From Phycisphaera sp. (lineage in GTDB: Bacteria; Planctomycetota; Phycisphaerae; Phycisphaerales; UBA1924): DNA of 64,000 nt. A program made the translations under genes and the position numbers. The notes under the pieces are model-generated. The model was not told where the DNA came from. It was given only the letters and a program-made list of their open reading frames with translations, and did no database searches. The DNA lies in contig CP098402.1 in assembly GCA_025916675.1 (NCBI GenBank), forward strand, positions 3,405,205-3,469,204, written 5' to 3'. Of the stretch, positions 1-10,500 are shown piece after piece (position 1 is the first letter of the stretch; each line of letters begins with the position of its first letter).

Positions 1-741
1 CCGCTCATCAAGCTGGGCCTGATGGCGTTGCCCGCCGTCGCCATACCGCTGCTGACCGATTCGCGCTTGCTCACGCTGCTGGACGCCTATCCGGGTGGCG
101 AGGCATTGAGCGTCGCCATCACCGCGCTATGGCTGCTGGCGATGACCAACGCGATGAACTTCCTGGACAACATGGATGGGCTGAGCGCGGGCGTGGCGGC
201 CGTCGCCGGGGCGTTCCTGACCGCCGCGATGCTGCTGGCCGGCCAGTGGTTCGTCGCGGGCCTGAGCGCGTGCGTGGTGGGGGCGTGCCTGGGCTTCATG
301 CCGCATAATTTCCCGAGGGCCCGCGTCTTCATGGGCGACGGCGGGTCGCTGGTGCTGGGGTTCGTGCTGGGCTTCCTGAGCGTGCGCGGCACGTACATGA
401 CCGAGGGCGGGTCGCAATGGTGGGGCGTACTGCTGCCGGTATTAGTTCTGGCCGTACCGTTGTACGACCTGACCACCGTCGTCGGCCTGCGCCTGAGCCA
501 GGGCAAGAGCCCGCTGGTGGGCGACTTGCAGCATGTGAGCCACAGGCTCGCGGCTCGCGGGCTCGGCCGACGCGGCGCGGTGCTGGTGCTGTGGGCGTTC
601 TCGATGATCGCCGGCGCGTCGGGCTTGCTGTTGCTGACCGTCAACGCCACGGGCGCGATCATCATCGGCGTGCAGGCGGTGGTGCTCATGGGCGTGCTTG
701 GGGTGCTGGAGTTCTGGCCCAGGGGCAAGGCCCATGGCTAG
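1..741 (+). CDS. Partial WecA/MraY-family phosphosugar-1-phosphate transferase (5' end outside window)
   Basis: This is the C-terminal part of an integral-membrane enzyme that moves a sugar-1-phosphate from a UDP-sugar to undecaprenyl phosphate, the first step of building a surface polysaccharide on its lipid carrier. The frame is open from base 1, so the start lies upstream. The superfamily signature NAMNFLDNMDGL (N..N..D..DGL) is present, followed by the FMGDGGS loop and the late HVSHRL (HxxHR) motif; about six hydrophobic segments are visible. Lack of a peptidoglycan-specific context and the adjoining O-antigen ligase-like gene favour a WecA-type enzyme over MraY. The stop overlaps the next start by 8 bases, so the two are probably translationally coupled. 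The sugar cannot be told from sequence. Confidence 0.88.
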   Translation, partial: PLIKLGLMALPAVAIPLLTDSRLLTLLDAYPGGEALSVAITALWLLAMTNAMNFLDNMDGLSAGVAAVAGAFLTAAMLLAGQWFVAGLSACVVGACLGFMPHNFPRARVFMGDGGSLVLGFVLGFLSVRGTYMTEGGSQWWGVLLPVLVLAVPLYDLTTVVGLRLSQGKSPLVGDLQHVSHRLAARGLGRRGAVLVLWAFSMIAGASGLLLLTVNATGAIIIGVQAVVLMGVLGVLEFWPRGKAHG

Positions 742-3016
742 CGCGACGCGCGCCAACGCGCTCACACACGGCCTGACCATCATCGTCGCCCTGCTCGCCT
801 GCGTGCGCGCGATGCTGGCGTTCGATCCGATGCCCGGCTGGGGGCTCGACCCGTACTCGATCGCCGCCCCCGCGGGCGCTTTTGGCCCGCGCGAGGCGGC
901 CATCATGGACGTGCTGACGCTGCTGCTGGGCGGCCTCGTGCTGCTACTCGCGCCGCCATCGAAGTGGAAGGCATGGGCCGGCTGGGCCGTTGCGTTGGTG
1001 CTGATCGCGCTCGTTGGGCTCGTGCATGGGTTGCCCGATGGCCCGCGGACGGCCGACCTCTCGCCCGCGCTGGCCTGGCTCGCGGCCCTCGCGGGCGCGG
1101 GGGCCATCGCCCGCGGCGGCGCACACGCCAGCACACGCCGCGCCGTGCTCGCGTTGCTCGCGGGCTTCACGGCGATGCTCGTCGCCAAGGGCCTGGTGCA
1201 ATTGCTTGTCGAGCACCCGGCGACGGTCGCCCAGTTCGAGGCCAACGAGCAACAGATGCTGGCCGCCCAGGGGCTGGAAGCTGGGTCGTCGGGCGCGCGT
1301 GCGTTCGAGCGGCGGCTGCGCCAGCCCGAGATCACGGGGTGGATCGGGTTCTCGAATGTCGTGGCCTCGTTCCTGGCGGCGGGTGGCGTGGCATTGGCGG
1401 CGGTGGCCCTGGGCAATCGGAAGGTCGTGAGCGCGATCGCCGGCGTGGGCGCATTCGTGGCGATCTGCCTTGTCATCTATGGCGGCAGTAAGGGCGCGAT
1501 GACCGCCGGCGTCCTCGGCCTGGCGTGCGTGGCGCTCGGGCGATTCGCACCAAAAACGTGGCGCGAGGGCCGCGGTCGCGCGCGGCTGGCGGGCGCTCTG
1601 GCGGGTGTCGTGGTGCTCGGGCCGCTGCTCGTGCTGGTCGCGCGCGGCATGGTCGGCGAGCGCGTGGGCGAGCTCAGCCTGCTCTTCCGCTGGTTCTATG
1701 TTGAGGCGTCCACGCGCATCACGATCGCCAACCCGCTGATGGGTGTCGGCCCTGGCGGGTTCAAGGACGCCTACGCGCTGGCCAAGAACCCCATCAGCCC
1801 CGAGAACGCCGCGAGCCCCCACAGCGTGATGTTCGATGCGATAGCGACCATGGGGGTGGTTGTTGGCCTGGCGGTGCTGGCGTTCCTGCTCTTCGCGGCC
1901 TGGCGGGCGGCGCGCGCGGTGTTGGATCAGGACGCACGGCCGGAGGAGCCGACGCCCCTCCCGCGCCTCGCGTTGATCGCCGGCCCCGCGCTGGCCGTGG
2001 CGATCGGGGCCCGCTTCGAGCTGCAAGCCGTTGGCGGCCTGACCCTGGCGCTGGCGATCGCCTGGCTGTGCGGGCTGGTCGGCTGGGTCGCGCTCGCGTG
2101 GGCGGTGTGGCACGGGCCGACGCGCGGGCTCGTGCTTGGCGCGGGCGCGGCGGCCCTAGTGCTCGTCGCCCACGGGCAGATCGAGATGACCCCTGTGCTC
2201 ATCGGGTCGGCCTCGCTCTGGGCGGCGTGGCTGGGCGTGGCGTGCGCGCGCGATGGGGCGGATGGAGACGCGGCGTTCCCGCTTGGTGCTCGGTTTGTCG
2301 GAGTCGTTCCGGCCCTGCTTGCACTGGCCATTGCCTTGCTCATCCTTCCGGGGCTCTGGGCCTGGCAGGGCGCGGTGACGCGGGCGGCCGTCCACGCGCG
2401 CCAGCCGGCGGAGTTCCGCGCGATGCTGGACGCCAGCGGGGGAGACCCCAGGGTGTTCCGGGCCGTGGCCGAGGAACTGTCCGCCGCGCTGAACCGGTCG
2501 GTCAACGCGGGCGGCTTGGCGGAAGGTCTGGGCGAGTTGGCTCGGCAGTCCTCGCTGGCCGCGGCTCAGGAAATGGACCGGGCGGTCGAGGTGGCACCCG
2601 CCGATGGTCCAACGCTCCGGGCGGCCTCGCGGGCCTGGCTCGTGGTCGCGCTCTTTGGAGATTCCCGGGCGGCCGAGTGGTCCCTGGCGCTGGCCAGGCG
2701 GGCGACCGAGAGCGAGCCGGTCTCGGGCCAGAACTCCAGCCACCTGGCAACCGTGCTGGCGGCCCTCGATGGCGATGGCTCGAACGTCGAGGCGATCCTG
2801 GAGGCGTTGGCCCAAGCCGAGGCCTTGAACCCGGCCAGCCCCCAGCTCAAGTTCCGCCAGTTCCAGATCGCCCGTGAGGCGGGCCTGGGTGACTGGGCCG
2901 AGCGGAGCGCCCGAAACGCGCTCGCGGCCGATGAGCGGATGCGGCTCGACCCTCTCGGGGCGGGCCTGAGCGACGACCAGCGGGCCCAGATCGGGGCTTA
3001 TTTAGAGGGCCGCTGA
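734..3016 (+). CDS. O-antigen ligase/polymerase-like membrane protein with C-terminal helical (TPR-like) domain
   Basis: A predicted 760-residue inner-membrane protein likely to polymerise or ligate polysaccharide units on the periplasmic face. About the first 570 residues contain ten or more hydrophobic segments. The central loop ITIANPLMGVGPGGF...SPHSVMFDAIATMG matches the Wzy_C/O-antigen ligase pattern (GxGxGGF, then H in a large periplasmic loop). The last ~190 residues are soluble, alanine-rich and helical, resembling TPR repeats that often follow this domain in planctomycete and Gram-positive homologues. The ATG at 734 was chosen over an upstream in-frame start because it gives a normal membrane leader and overlaps the previous stop by 8 bases. 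The polymer made is unknown; assignment to the family is firm, ligase versus polymerase is not. Confidence 0.82.
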   Translation: MASATRANALTHGLTIIVALLACVRAMLAFDPMPGWGLDPYSIAAPAGAFGPREAAIMDVLTLLLGGLVLLLAPPSKWKAWAGWAVALVLIALVGLVHGLPDGPRTADLSPALAWLAALAGAGAIARGGAHASTRRAVLALLAGFTAMLVAKGLVQLLVEHPATVAQFEANEQQMLAAQGLEAGSSGARAFERRLRQPEITGWIGFSNVVASFLAAGGVALAAVALGNRKVVSAIAGVGAFVAICLVIYGGSKGAMTAGVLGLACVALGRFAPKTWREGRGRARLAGALAGVVVLGPLLVLVARGMVGERVGELSLLFRWFYVEASTRITIANPLMGVGPGGFKDAYALAKNPISPENAASPHSVMFDAIATMGVVVGLAVLAFLLFAAWRAARAVLDQDARPEEPTPLPRLALIAGPALAVAIGARFELQAVGGLTLALAIAWLCGLVGWVALAWAVWHGPTRGLVLGAGAAALVLVAHGQIEMTPVLIGSASLWAAWLGVACARDGADGDAAFPLGARFVGVVPALLALAIALLILPGLWAWQGAVTRAAVHARQPAEFRAMLDASGGDPRVFRAVAEELSAALNRSVNAGGLAEGLGELARQSSLAAAQEMDRAVEVAPADGPTLRAASRAWLVVALFGDSRAAEWSLALARRATESEPVSGQNSSHLATVLAALDGDGSNVEAILEALAQAEALNPASPQLKFRQFQIAREAGLGDWAERSARNALAADERMRLDPLGAGLSDDQRAQIGAYLEGR

Positions 3017-3044
3017 GCCGCCTGTCGCTTGACGGACAGCGGCT
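3016..3044 (+). terminator. Hairpin at the end of the O-antigen ligase-like gene
   Basis: AGCCG-c-CTGTC (3016-3026) pairs with GACAG-CGGCT (3035-3044) around an 8-base loop, one bulged C. It starts in the stop codon. There is no T-run directly after it, so termination is uncertain; a second hairpin with a T-tract lies 80 bases on. Confidence 0.35.
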
Positions 3045-3411
3045 GGGTTCTAGCATTACCCTTCGGCCCACGGGCTTTGATAACCGCCGGTGGTGTTGGT
3101 GCGTGGTCAGGGTGTTGATGGAAGCCAGGGCAGGGCCCTTTTTCGGGTCTGGCGATCGGCGTTCGCGACACGGGAGACCACCACTGCGGAAGGCGGCAAT
3201 CGCGAGCCGGGCCGAGGTTCGATTCGAGAGTATCGGTCTGAAGGGGCAACCCTGATGGGCCGATGAGTACCAGATTACAAACGCTCGCCCCCAACACGCA
3301 GGTCTGGGCGGGCCACCGAGTGCCGACCCCGGGCTTGTACGCGGGCAAGGTGATCGGTGACGGATCCGCTCGACCGAGCGGGCGAGCAGACCGAGACGCG
3401 AGGACGACGCC
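3017..3411 (+). other. 395-base intergenic leader upstream of fusA
   Basis: No convincing gene. It holds the two hairpins noted separately and a third small hairpin CCGCTC-GACC-GAGCGG at 3366-3381, about 30 bases before the fusA start. Overlapping open frames here lack ribosome sites and run into fusA in other frames, so they are not called. A promoter for fusA is expected but I cannot place it. Confidence 0.5.
3127..3143 (+). terminator. Short intrinsic-terminator-like hairpin in the fusA leader
   Basis: AGGGC/GCCCT with loop AGG is followed directly by TTTT. It could end the polysaccharide transcript or attenuate read-through into fusA. The stem is only 5 bp, so the call is tentative. Confidence 0.35.
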
Positions 3412-5532
3412 ATGGCCGAGATGCCACTCAACAGGGTTCGGAACATCGGGATCGCCGCCCACATCGACGCGGGCAAGACCACGGTCACCGAGCGCATCCT
3501 GTTCTACGCGGGCAAGACCCACAAACTGGGCGAGGTGCACGAGGGCACCGCGACCATGGACTTCCTGCAGGAAGAGCAGGAGCGTGGCATCACGATCCAG
3601 TCGGCCGCGACGACCTGCGCCTGGACGCGCAGCGATATCGAGTACCAGATCAACCTGATCGACACCCCGGGCCACGTGGACTTCACCATCGAGGTCGAGC
3701 GTTCGCTCCGCGTGCTCGACGGCGCGGTGGCGGTGTTCGACGGCAAGGAGGGCGTCGAGGCCCAGAGCGAGACCGTGTGGCGCCAGGCCGACCGGTATCG
3801 CGTGCCGCGCATCTGCTACATCAACAAGATGGATAAGACCGGCGCGAACTTCGACTTCAGCTTCAAGAGCATCAAAAAGCGCTTGGGTGCCAACGCCATC
3901 GCCGTGCAGATCCCCATCGGCGCGGGCCACGATCTCGAGGGCATCATCGACCTGCTGGGCATGCGGGCGTTCTACTTCGACGCCAACGAGCAGGGCGCGG
4001 TGGTGACCGAGAAGGACATCCCCGCCGAACTCCAGGAAGAGGCCGAGAAGTGGCGCCATGAGTTGGTCGATGCCGCCAGCGCCCTGGACGACGACCTGAC
4101 CGAGAAGTACCTCGAAGACGAGAACTCGGTAACGGTCGACGACATCCGCAAGGCCTTGCGGAAGGGCACGCTGAGCCTGCAGTGCAACCCGGTCTTCTGC
4201 GGCTCGGCCCTGAAGAACATCGGGGTGCAGCGTTTGCTGGACGGCGTGATCGACTACCTGCCCAACCCCACCGAGGTTCCCGAGGTGCAGGGCGTCGACC
4301 CGAAGGATCCCGAGAAGAAGCTGACTCGGCCGCACGACAAGAGCGCGCCGTTCTCGGCCCTGGTGTTCAAGGTGGTAGCCGACAGCCACGGCGACCTGAC
4401 CTATACGCGCATCTACTCGGGTTCGCTCGAGAAGGGCAGCCGCGTGCTGAACCCCGGCAACGGCAAGAAGGAGATCGTCAGCCGCATCTACCAGATGCAG
4501 GCCAAGACGCGCGAGGCGATGGACGTGGCCCACGCGGGCATGATCGTCGCCGTGATCGGCATCAAGGACTCGATCACGGGCGACACCCTGTGTGATGCCA
4601 GCAACCCGATCCTGCTCGAGCGGATGGACTTCCCCGATCCGGTGATCTCGATGTCCATCGAGCCCAACACCAGCGACGACAAGCGCAAGCTGAGCGAGGC
4701 GCTCGTGACCATCCGTCGCGAGGATCCCAGCTTCCAGAGCCACTACGACGAAGAGACCGGCCAGACCATCATCGCCGGCATGGGCGAGTTGCACCTTGAG
4801 ATCATCAAGAACAAGCTGACCCGTGACATGAAGATCGGCGTGCAGGTCGGCAAGCCCCGCGTGAGCTACCGAGAGGCCATCCAGGGCGAGGCCAAGGACG
4901 TCCGCGGCAAGTTCGTGAAGCAGACCGGTGGTCGCGGCCAGTTCGGCGACGTGACGATCAACCTGCGCCCCTACACCAAGGAAGAGGCCGAGGAAGACGG
5001 CATCAAGTTCGTCAACGGCGTGGCCTTCGAGAACAAGATCGTCGGCGGCTCGATCCCCAAGGAGTTCATCCCCTCGGTGGAGACGGGCATCCGCCAGACG
5101 GCCGCCACGGGCGTGAGCGCCAACTACCCCTTGATCAACATCAAAGCCGAACTGGTCGACGGCTCGTACCACCAAGTGGATAGCTCGCAGGTCGCCTTCG
5201 AGCAGGCCGCACGCCTGGCGCTCCGTGAGGCGGTCACCAAGGCCCGCAGCGTGCTGCTCGAGCCGATCATGAAGGTCGTGATCATCACGCCCGAAGAGTT
5301 CTTCGGCAACGTGACCGGCGATATCTCGGGCCGCCGCGGCATGATCATCGACACCGAGGATCGTGGCTCTGGCATCCGCCAGATCACCTGCGAGTGCCCG
5401 CTCAGCGAGATGTTCGGCTACACGACCACGCTCCGCGGCATGAGCCAGGGCCGGGCGGCGGCCTCGATGGAGTTCCTGGAGTACCGTGCGATGCCCGCGA
5501 ACCTGATGCAGGAAGTGATCGCCGCCGGCTGA
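3412..5532 (+). CDS. fusA: Translation elongation factor G
   Basis: The 706-residue GTPase drives translocation of tRNA and mRNA on the ribosome and helps recycle ribosomes. All G-domain motifs are visible: P-loop AHIDAGKT at residues 16-23, switch [24 protein letters not shown] and GSA. Domains II-V follow in normal order and length, including the [10 protein letters not shown] region of domain IV and the carboxy-terminal [13 protein letters not shown]. The ATG at 3412 has a GAGGA-type ribosome site. Unlike the usual str operon, no rpsL, rpsG or tuf is adjacent: the gene stands alone between a polysaccharide locus and adenylate kinase. This looks like the housekeeping form, with every GTPase motif intact; some genomes carry additional EF-G paralogues, so uniqueness is not claimed. 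Confidence 0.96.
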   Translation: MAEMPLNRVRNIGIAAHIDAGKTTVTERILFYAGKTHKLGEVHEGTATMDFLQEEQERGITIQSAATTCAWTRSDIEYQINLIDTPGHVDFTIEVERSLRVLDGAVAVFDGKEGVEAQSETVWRQADRYRVPRICYINKMDKTGANFDFSFKSIKKRLGANAIAVQIPIGAGHDLEGIIDLLGMRAFYFDANEQGAVVTEKDIPAELQEEAEKWRHELVDAASALDDDLTEKYLEDENSVTVDDIRKALRKGTLSLQCNPVFCGSALKNIGVQRLLDGVIDYLPNPTEVPEVQGVDPKDPEKKLTRPHDKSAPFSALVFKVVADSHGDLTYTRIYSGSLEKGSRVLNPGNGKKEIVSRIYQMQAKTREAMDVAHAGMIVAVIGIKDSITGDTLCDASNPILLERMDFPDPVISMSIEPNTSDDKRKLSEALVTIRREDPSFQSHYDEETGQTIIAGMGELHLEIIKNKLTRDMKIGVQVGKPRVSYREAIQGEAKDVRGKFVKQTGGRGQFGDVTINLRPYTKEEAEEDGIKFVNGVAFENKIVGGSIPKEFIPSVETGIRQTAATGVSANYPLINIKAELVDGSYHQVDSSQVAFEQAARLALREAVTKARSVLLEPIMKVVIITPEEFFGNVTGDISGRRGMIIDTEDRGSGIRQITCECPLSEMFGYTTTLRGMSQGRAAASMEFLEYRAMPANLMQEVIAAG

Positions 5533-5590
5533 TCGGACCATCGGGACCGATTGGGACTGGGCACGGCCCGAAATATCCGCAAAAAGTGCA

Positions 5591-5642
5591 AACGCCCACG
5601 CTCCGAAGGCCCCGAAACCGGCCTCCGACACGCGTGGGCGTT
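5591..5642 (+). terminator. Long hairpin between fusA and adk
   Basis: AACGCCCACGC (5591-5601) is perfectly complementary to GCGTGGGCGTT (5632-5642). Inside the 30-base loop a GGCC/GGCC pair can form as well. It may be the fusA terminator or a structured adk leader; no clean T-run follows. Confidence 0.45.
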
Positions 5643-5712
5643 ATGCTTGGGGTCGTCAGATTCCGGCGGGGCTTGTGCGGCCCGCCATGGGTCCAGGGAA
5701 GGGGAGGCCACG

Positions 5713-6342
5713 ATGGCCGATCGTGTTCCAACCGCGTTGCTTTTCGGTGCCCCCGGTGCGGGCAAGGGAACCCAGGGCAAGATCCTGGGGCAGATCCCCG
5801 GGTTCTACCACTTGTCCTGCGGCGAGGTGTTCCGAACGCTGGATATCCACACCCCGCTGGGGCGGACGTTCTACGAGTATTCGTCCAAGGGCAACCTCGT
5901 GCCCGACGACGTGACGGTGGACATGTGGAAGGAGAACCTCCACGCCCAGATGACGCTGAGCTACTACAAGCCCCACGCCGAGATCCTGGTGCTCGACGGC
6001 ATCCCCCGGAACGTCAAGCAGGCCAGGCTGCTCGAAGAGCACGTCGAGGTCAAGGCCATCGTCCACCTGGTGTGCCGCGACATGAGCGCGATGCTCATGC
6101 GGCTCCGCAAGCGGGCGCTGCGTGAGAATCGGGCCGACGATGCCCGCGAGGACGTGATCCGCCGCCGCTGGGAGGTCTACGAGAGTGAGACCCGCCCGGT
6201 GCTGGACTTCTACCCCGACAAACTCATCCACGAGGTCGACGCCATCGGCACGCCGGTGCAGGTGCTCCAGCACACGCTCGAAGCACTGGCGCCCATCCAT
6301 GACCGGCTATTCGGCCAGCAGGAAATGGACGGCGAGATCTAG
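5713..6342 (+). CDS. adk: Adenylate kinase, short-LID form
   Basis: A 209-residue nucleoside monophosphate kinase that interconverts ATP, AMP and ADP. The P-loop GAPGAGKGT is at residues 12-20, the NMP-binding CGEVFR follows, and the AMP-site motif is DGIPRN, where most adenylate kinases have DG(F/Y)PR. The LID segment is short (RALRENRADDAREDVIRRR) and lacks the zinc cysteines and long insert of typical bacterial enzymes, so it resembles eukaryotic AK1-type kinases. The ATG at 5713 follows a strong GGGGAGG site; an in-frame start far upstream would add a non-homologous tail. UMP/CMP kinase is the main alternative because of the short LID. Confidence 0.82.
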   Translation: MADRVPTALLFGAPGAGKGTQGKILGQIPGFYHLSCGEVFRTLDIHTPLGRTFYEYSSKGNLVPDDVTVDMWKENLHAQMTLSYYKPHAEILVLDGIPRNVKQARLLEEHVEVKAIVHLVCRDMSAMLMRLRKRALRENRADDAREDVIRRRWEVYESETRPVLDFYPDKLIHEVDAIGTPVQVLQHTLEALAPIHDRLFGQQEMDGEI

Positions 6343-6363
6343 CCGTCCGCATACGCTTGAGGC

Positions 6364-7173
6364 ATGGCCGAAGCGATGACATGGGCGATGCTGCTGGCGC
6401 GGTGGACCGAGTTTGCGCGCTCGGCGGTGGCGCTGCCCACCGAGGGTGCCGGCGGGCGGTGGCGCGAGAGCGTACCGGCGATCATTGGCCTGCAGGCCAT
6501 CGCCATGGCTTTAGGCGACCTCGACGGTCACGAGCTGGACGAGGACCGATCGCTGGCGATCGATACCGCTTCGGTGGGTATCGATCGGCATGCAAGAACC
6601 CTCGCCAAGGTGTGGGACGACGAGCCGTGGCCCGATGAGTTGCACGAGCTCCTCGAGGATGCTCGCCGCGCGTTGGCCGATGCTGGAGCGTCCGGCCTGG
6701 AATGGTGCGTTGACGCTGAACAGGGCAGCCTGGAGCACCCGGCGGAGCTGGCCGGGCTTCTTGAGGCAATGGGGTTCGCCGGAGATCTGTACTTGGCGGC
6801 ACCCGGGCAGGTGCTCTCGGGATCGTGCCCGTGCGCGTTCTTGCACGAGCCGGGCGGTGGGGCGCCCCACGAGGCGGTGATCGAGGCCGTCGGCGGGTTC
6901 CTGGCTGCCAATGGGATCGGGAGTGGTGACATCCGGCGAGGGCCGCCGCGGCAGGCGTACCGGCAGTTCGACTTCGCTCAAGGCGGTCCAGTGCGGGACC
7001 TGGTGGCGTGGATGGGAGGAGATCCCCGTGCGGGCCAGCCCTTGCTGGTGCCTGTCGTGCTTGGGGGGCAAGCCCAGTCCGTGGCGCTGCCGCAGCGTCG
7101 TGGGAAGCCAGCCGACCCACCGCCGTTGGAGTTCGAAGCCGATGCTTCGGAGGAGGCCAACGCGGAAGAATGA
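6364..7173 (+). CDS. Unknown protein, 269 residues
   Basis: I do not recognise this protein. It is soluble, acidic and alanine/leucine-rich, with no signal peptide or membrane segment. The N-terminal half is largely helical; the middle (around GSCPCAFLHEPGGGAPHEAV) and the following PVRDLVAWMGGDPRAGQP look like a compact mixed alpha/beta fold; the C-terminus is an acidic tail. It begins 21 bases after adk and may be co-transcribed with it. Codon use is like its neighbours, which supports a real gene. No motif suggests an activity, and none is proposed. Confidence 0.72.
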   Translation: MAEAMTWAMLLARWTEFARSAVALPTEGAGGRWRESVPAIIGLQAIAMALGDLDGHELDEDRSLAIDTASVGIDRHARTLAKVWDDEPWPDELHELLEDARRALADAGASGLEWCVDAEQGSLEHPAELAGLLEAMGFAGDLYLAAPGQVLSGSCPCAFLHEPGGGAPHEAVIEAVGGFLAANGIGSGDIRRGPPRQAYRQFDFAQGGPVRDLVAWMGGDPRAGQPLLVPVVLGGQAQSVALPQRRGKPADPPPLEFEADASEEANAEE

Positions 7174-7213
7174 TGCCTCAAGCGGCTATTGCGGCTACGA
7201 TCGTGGCCCAAGC

Positions 7214-7295
7214 GGGCGAGTACCCAAGTGGACAACGGGGGCAGACTGTAAATCTGCTGGCATAGCCTTCGGGGGTTCGAATCCCTCCTCGCCCA
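7214..7295 (+). tRNA. tRNA-Tyr (anticodon GTA)
   Basis: Acceptor GGGCGAG pairs with CTCGCCC, discriminator A at 7295. The anticodon stem GCAGA/TCTGC frames the loop CTGTAAA, giving anticodon GTA at 7248-7250. The variable arm (GGC-ATA-GCC) is long, as expected of a bacterial class II tRNA-Tyr, and the T-arm GGTTCGAATCC is standard. CCA is not encoded. Confidence 0.95.
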
Positions 7296-7301
7296 TTTCC
7301 G

Positions 7302-7320
7302 GCCCGTTCCGGGCTCTCTG
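7302..7320 (+). terminator. Weak hairpin after tRNA-Tyr
   Basis: GCCCG-TTC-CGGGC followed by TCTCTGT, seven bases after the tRNA. A plausible weak terminator or processing hairpin. Confidence 0.35.
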
Positions 7321-7425
7321 TGGCCGGTGGTCAACCAACTGAAAACCGAAGAAAATTGTTATTCGGACCGAATGGCCGGTTTGGCGTGATATCGCCGTGG
7401 AATCCCTTGGATTTTCGCTTGTGGT

Positions 7426-7452
7426 TTGGCGTGTTTTCCGTCATTGTATAAG
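7426..7452 (+). promoter_or_regulatory. Possible promoter of the secreted subtilisin-like gene
   Basis: TTGGCG (7426-7431) and TATAAG (7447-7452) are separated by 15 bases in the most AT-rich stretch ahead of the gene at 7595. The spacing is short for a sigma-70 promoter, so this is only a candidate. The rest of the 299-base gap shows nothing else. Confidence 0.22.
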
Positions 7453-7594
7453 GATCCCAAAGGTCAGTTACGCACCAGCCCGGTGCGTCGTATTGGTACG
7501 TGGATGGCGCTGGAGTGCCCGGCGTCGCCTTGCTTGCCCGGCGGGAACAGTTTCGGGCGAGATCCAAGAGCCTATTTAAGGAAGAGGACGACAC

Positions 7595-10500
7595 ATGCAG
7601 CGTGGTACTACTCGATGGACGGTCGTGGCCGCTTCGGCGGCGGTGTTGCTGGCCAGCAGCGGGCTTGCGCTCGCCTCGCAATCGTTGGCCAAGCCGACCC
7701 AGACCCAGACGGTGCGTGTGGGCGACGGCTACGTCCGGACGTGGATTGATGCCGGCCAGCCGATGGTGGCGATCAGCCTCGACGGCTTTGCCGAGCAGCG
7801 TGTGGTCGAGCAGCGTGGCACGGTGATGCTGCGCTACGCCGAGTTTGATCCGGCCGGGGTCATCCCTGCTGTGCCCCAGAACCTCCAGGCGATTGGTGGC
7901 AACCGGGCGTTCATCGTGCAGTACATCAGCCAGCCGCTCGAGGCGTACGGCGACGCGATCGCCCGCCTGGGCGGCACGGTGGAACGCTTCCTGCCCGACC
8001 AGGCACAGATCGTGACGATCGACGCGGACATGGTTGACGACGTGCGGGCCCTGCCGTTCGTGCGGTGGGTTGGCGCGTACCACCCCGCTTACAAGCTGGA
8101 CGATCCTGAGCTGCAACGGCTGACGCTCGGCAGCGCCGGCGATGCTCCGGTGTACCAGCGGTATTCGATCCAGACCCTGCGCCGCGGTGATGGCTCGCTC
8201 GACGGCCTTGCCCAGCAGGTTCGTGAGATGGGTGCCCCGATCGATCTCGAGTCCCATCCTGTTGGCCGCCTCGAAGCGTGGCTCACCGACGATCAGGTCC
8301 TCGCGGTGGCTCAGCGCAGCGACGTGCTGTTTATGGACTTCCGCGGCGAACCCGAGCTCGACGTCGATATCGCTCGCATGATCGGTGGCGCCGATTACAT
8401 CGAGAGCGTCGCTGGCTTCAGCGGAGAGGGCGTTCGGGCCGAGGTCATGGACAGCGGCCTGTTTACGGGCCACCAGGAATTTTCGAGCATGAGTCCGGCC
8501 CCGCTGCTGCACGGCTCGGTGATCAGCGCGTCGCACGGCACGTCGGTGTTCAGCATCGTGTTCGCGCCCGGTGTGAACCCCCAGGCTCGTGGCTTCCTGC
8601 CCGACGCCGAGCAGACGATCGCCGCTGGCTACCCGGCGTTGGGCGATCGGTACGCGCACACGGCGCGTCTGGTTGATCCGACCGGCCCGTACCGCGCGGT
8701 GTTCCAGACCAACAGTTGGGGTGGCCCGCGCACGACCGCGTACGAGACTGTGTCGGCCGAGATGGACGACATCCTGTTCGATCACGACATCATCATCACC
8801 CAGAGCCAGTCGAACTCAGGCAGCACGCCTTCGCGTCCCCAGGCCTGGGCGAAGAACATTGTGGCCGTCGGTGGCATCAACCACTTTGGCACGCTCGACC
8901 GCAGCGACGACCGCCACGGCGGCAGCGCGGGCAGCACGGGTCCGGCGGCTGATGGTCGCATCAAGCCCGACCTGAGCCACTTCTACGACTCGACGATCGC
9001 GGCAACGACCGGCGCACCGACGTCGTACACGCAGTTCGGCGGTACTTCGGGCGCGACGCCCATCACCGCGGGCCACTTCGGCCTGTTCTTCCAGATGTGG
9101 AACGAGGGCGTGTTCGGCCCGGTGGCGGTGCCCGGTGGTACGGTGTTCGAGAACCGTCCCGTGTCGAGCACGGCCAAGGCTTTCATGATCAACACGGGCC
9201 TCATGTACGATTTCACGGGCCCGTCGGGCGACCTGAACCGGATGCGTCAGGGCTGGGGCCTTGCCGACGTTGGCAAGCTGTACGATGAGCGAGAGCGCTT
9301 CTTCATCGTTGATGCCAACGAGCCGGTGTCGCCCCTGGGTGCCAACAGCTACCCGCTGAAGGTTGCCAGCGACGAGCCCGACCTGCGCGTGACGATGGTC
9401 TACCGCGATCCCAGCGGCACGACCTCGGCCACCAAGCACCGCATCAACGACCTCACCCTGAAGGTCACCTCGCCGAGCGGTGATGTCTACTACGGCAACA
9501 ACGGCCTGACGAATGGCAACGAGTCGACGCCCGGTGGCTCGCCCAACGACATTGACAACGTGGAGAACGTGTTCGTCACGTCGCCCGAGGGTGGCGTGTG
9601 GACCGTTGAGGTGAGCGGCGATGAGATCAACCAGGATGGCAACCCGGCCACTCCCGAGCTCGACGCGGTGTACTCGCTGGTTGTCGCGGGCGTCACCCCG
9701 GCCATCGGCATGTCGCTGGTGTCGGACGTGCCCGATATCGTGCTGCCCGGTACGCAGGTCGACGTCCAGATCGAAGTGATCGAGGGCGACGAGATGCTCG
9801 ATGGCACGCCCCAGATCTACTACGACATGACCGGCTCTGGCTTCACCCAGGCCGACATGACCCTGAATGGTGACACCTGGGAGTTCCAGCTTCCCGCGGC
9901 CGCTTGCGGTACGACCCCGGCTTTCTACACCGAGGTCACCGGCGATGGCGGCACGACCGTGACGCTGCCCGCCCTTGGTGCTGATGGCCCGTACGACATC
10001 GACCGGGTTGGTGAGGATCTGGACTTCGGAACCTTCGACTTCGAGACTCCCGCGGGGTGGATGGCGTCGGGCACGCCGGCGACCGGAGATTGGGCAGTCG
10101 CGACGCCCGATGGCGTCCGCGGCGCTCCCGACGCCGACTTCGATGGCTCGGGCCAGGCGTTCGTGACCGGCGCCGATGTCGAGGAAGACGTGGACGGCGG
10201 TCCGACGATTCTGACTTCGCCGATGTTCCAACTCGCGGGTGCTCCCGACGGCACGGAGTTGCGGTACGCCCGCTGGTTCTACAACGATGACCAGCGTGCG
10301 GGCCGGGCTGATGCCGATCGCCTGACGGTGGAGATCACCGACGGTTCTGGCTGGGAGACGCTCGAGATCATCGATCACGACATCGCCGGCGAGGAGTGGG
10401 GCGAGGTGGTTATCACGGTGGCGGACCACGTTTCGCTCACCAACCAGGTGCAACTGCGGTTTAGTGTCACCGACAGCCCCAACGATTCTCGTACCGAGGC

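Noticed and set aside
3263-3658. 131-residue frame entering fusA in another frame
   Set aside because: It overlaps the well-supported EF-G start and looks like an out-of-frame artefact.
2998-5631. 877-residue open frame antisense to fusA
   Set aside because: It mirrors the codon bias of fusA, has His/Asp/Leu/Val-rich composition typical of antisense frames in GC-rich genes, and no ribosome site.
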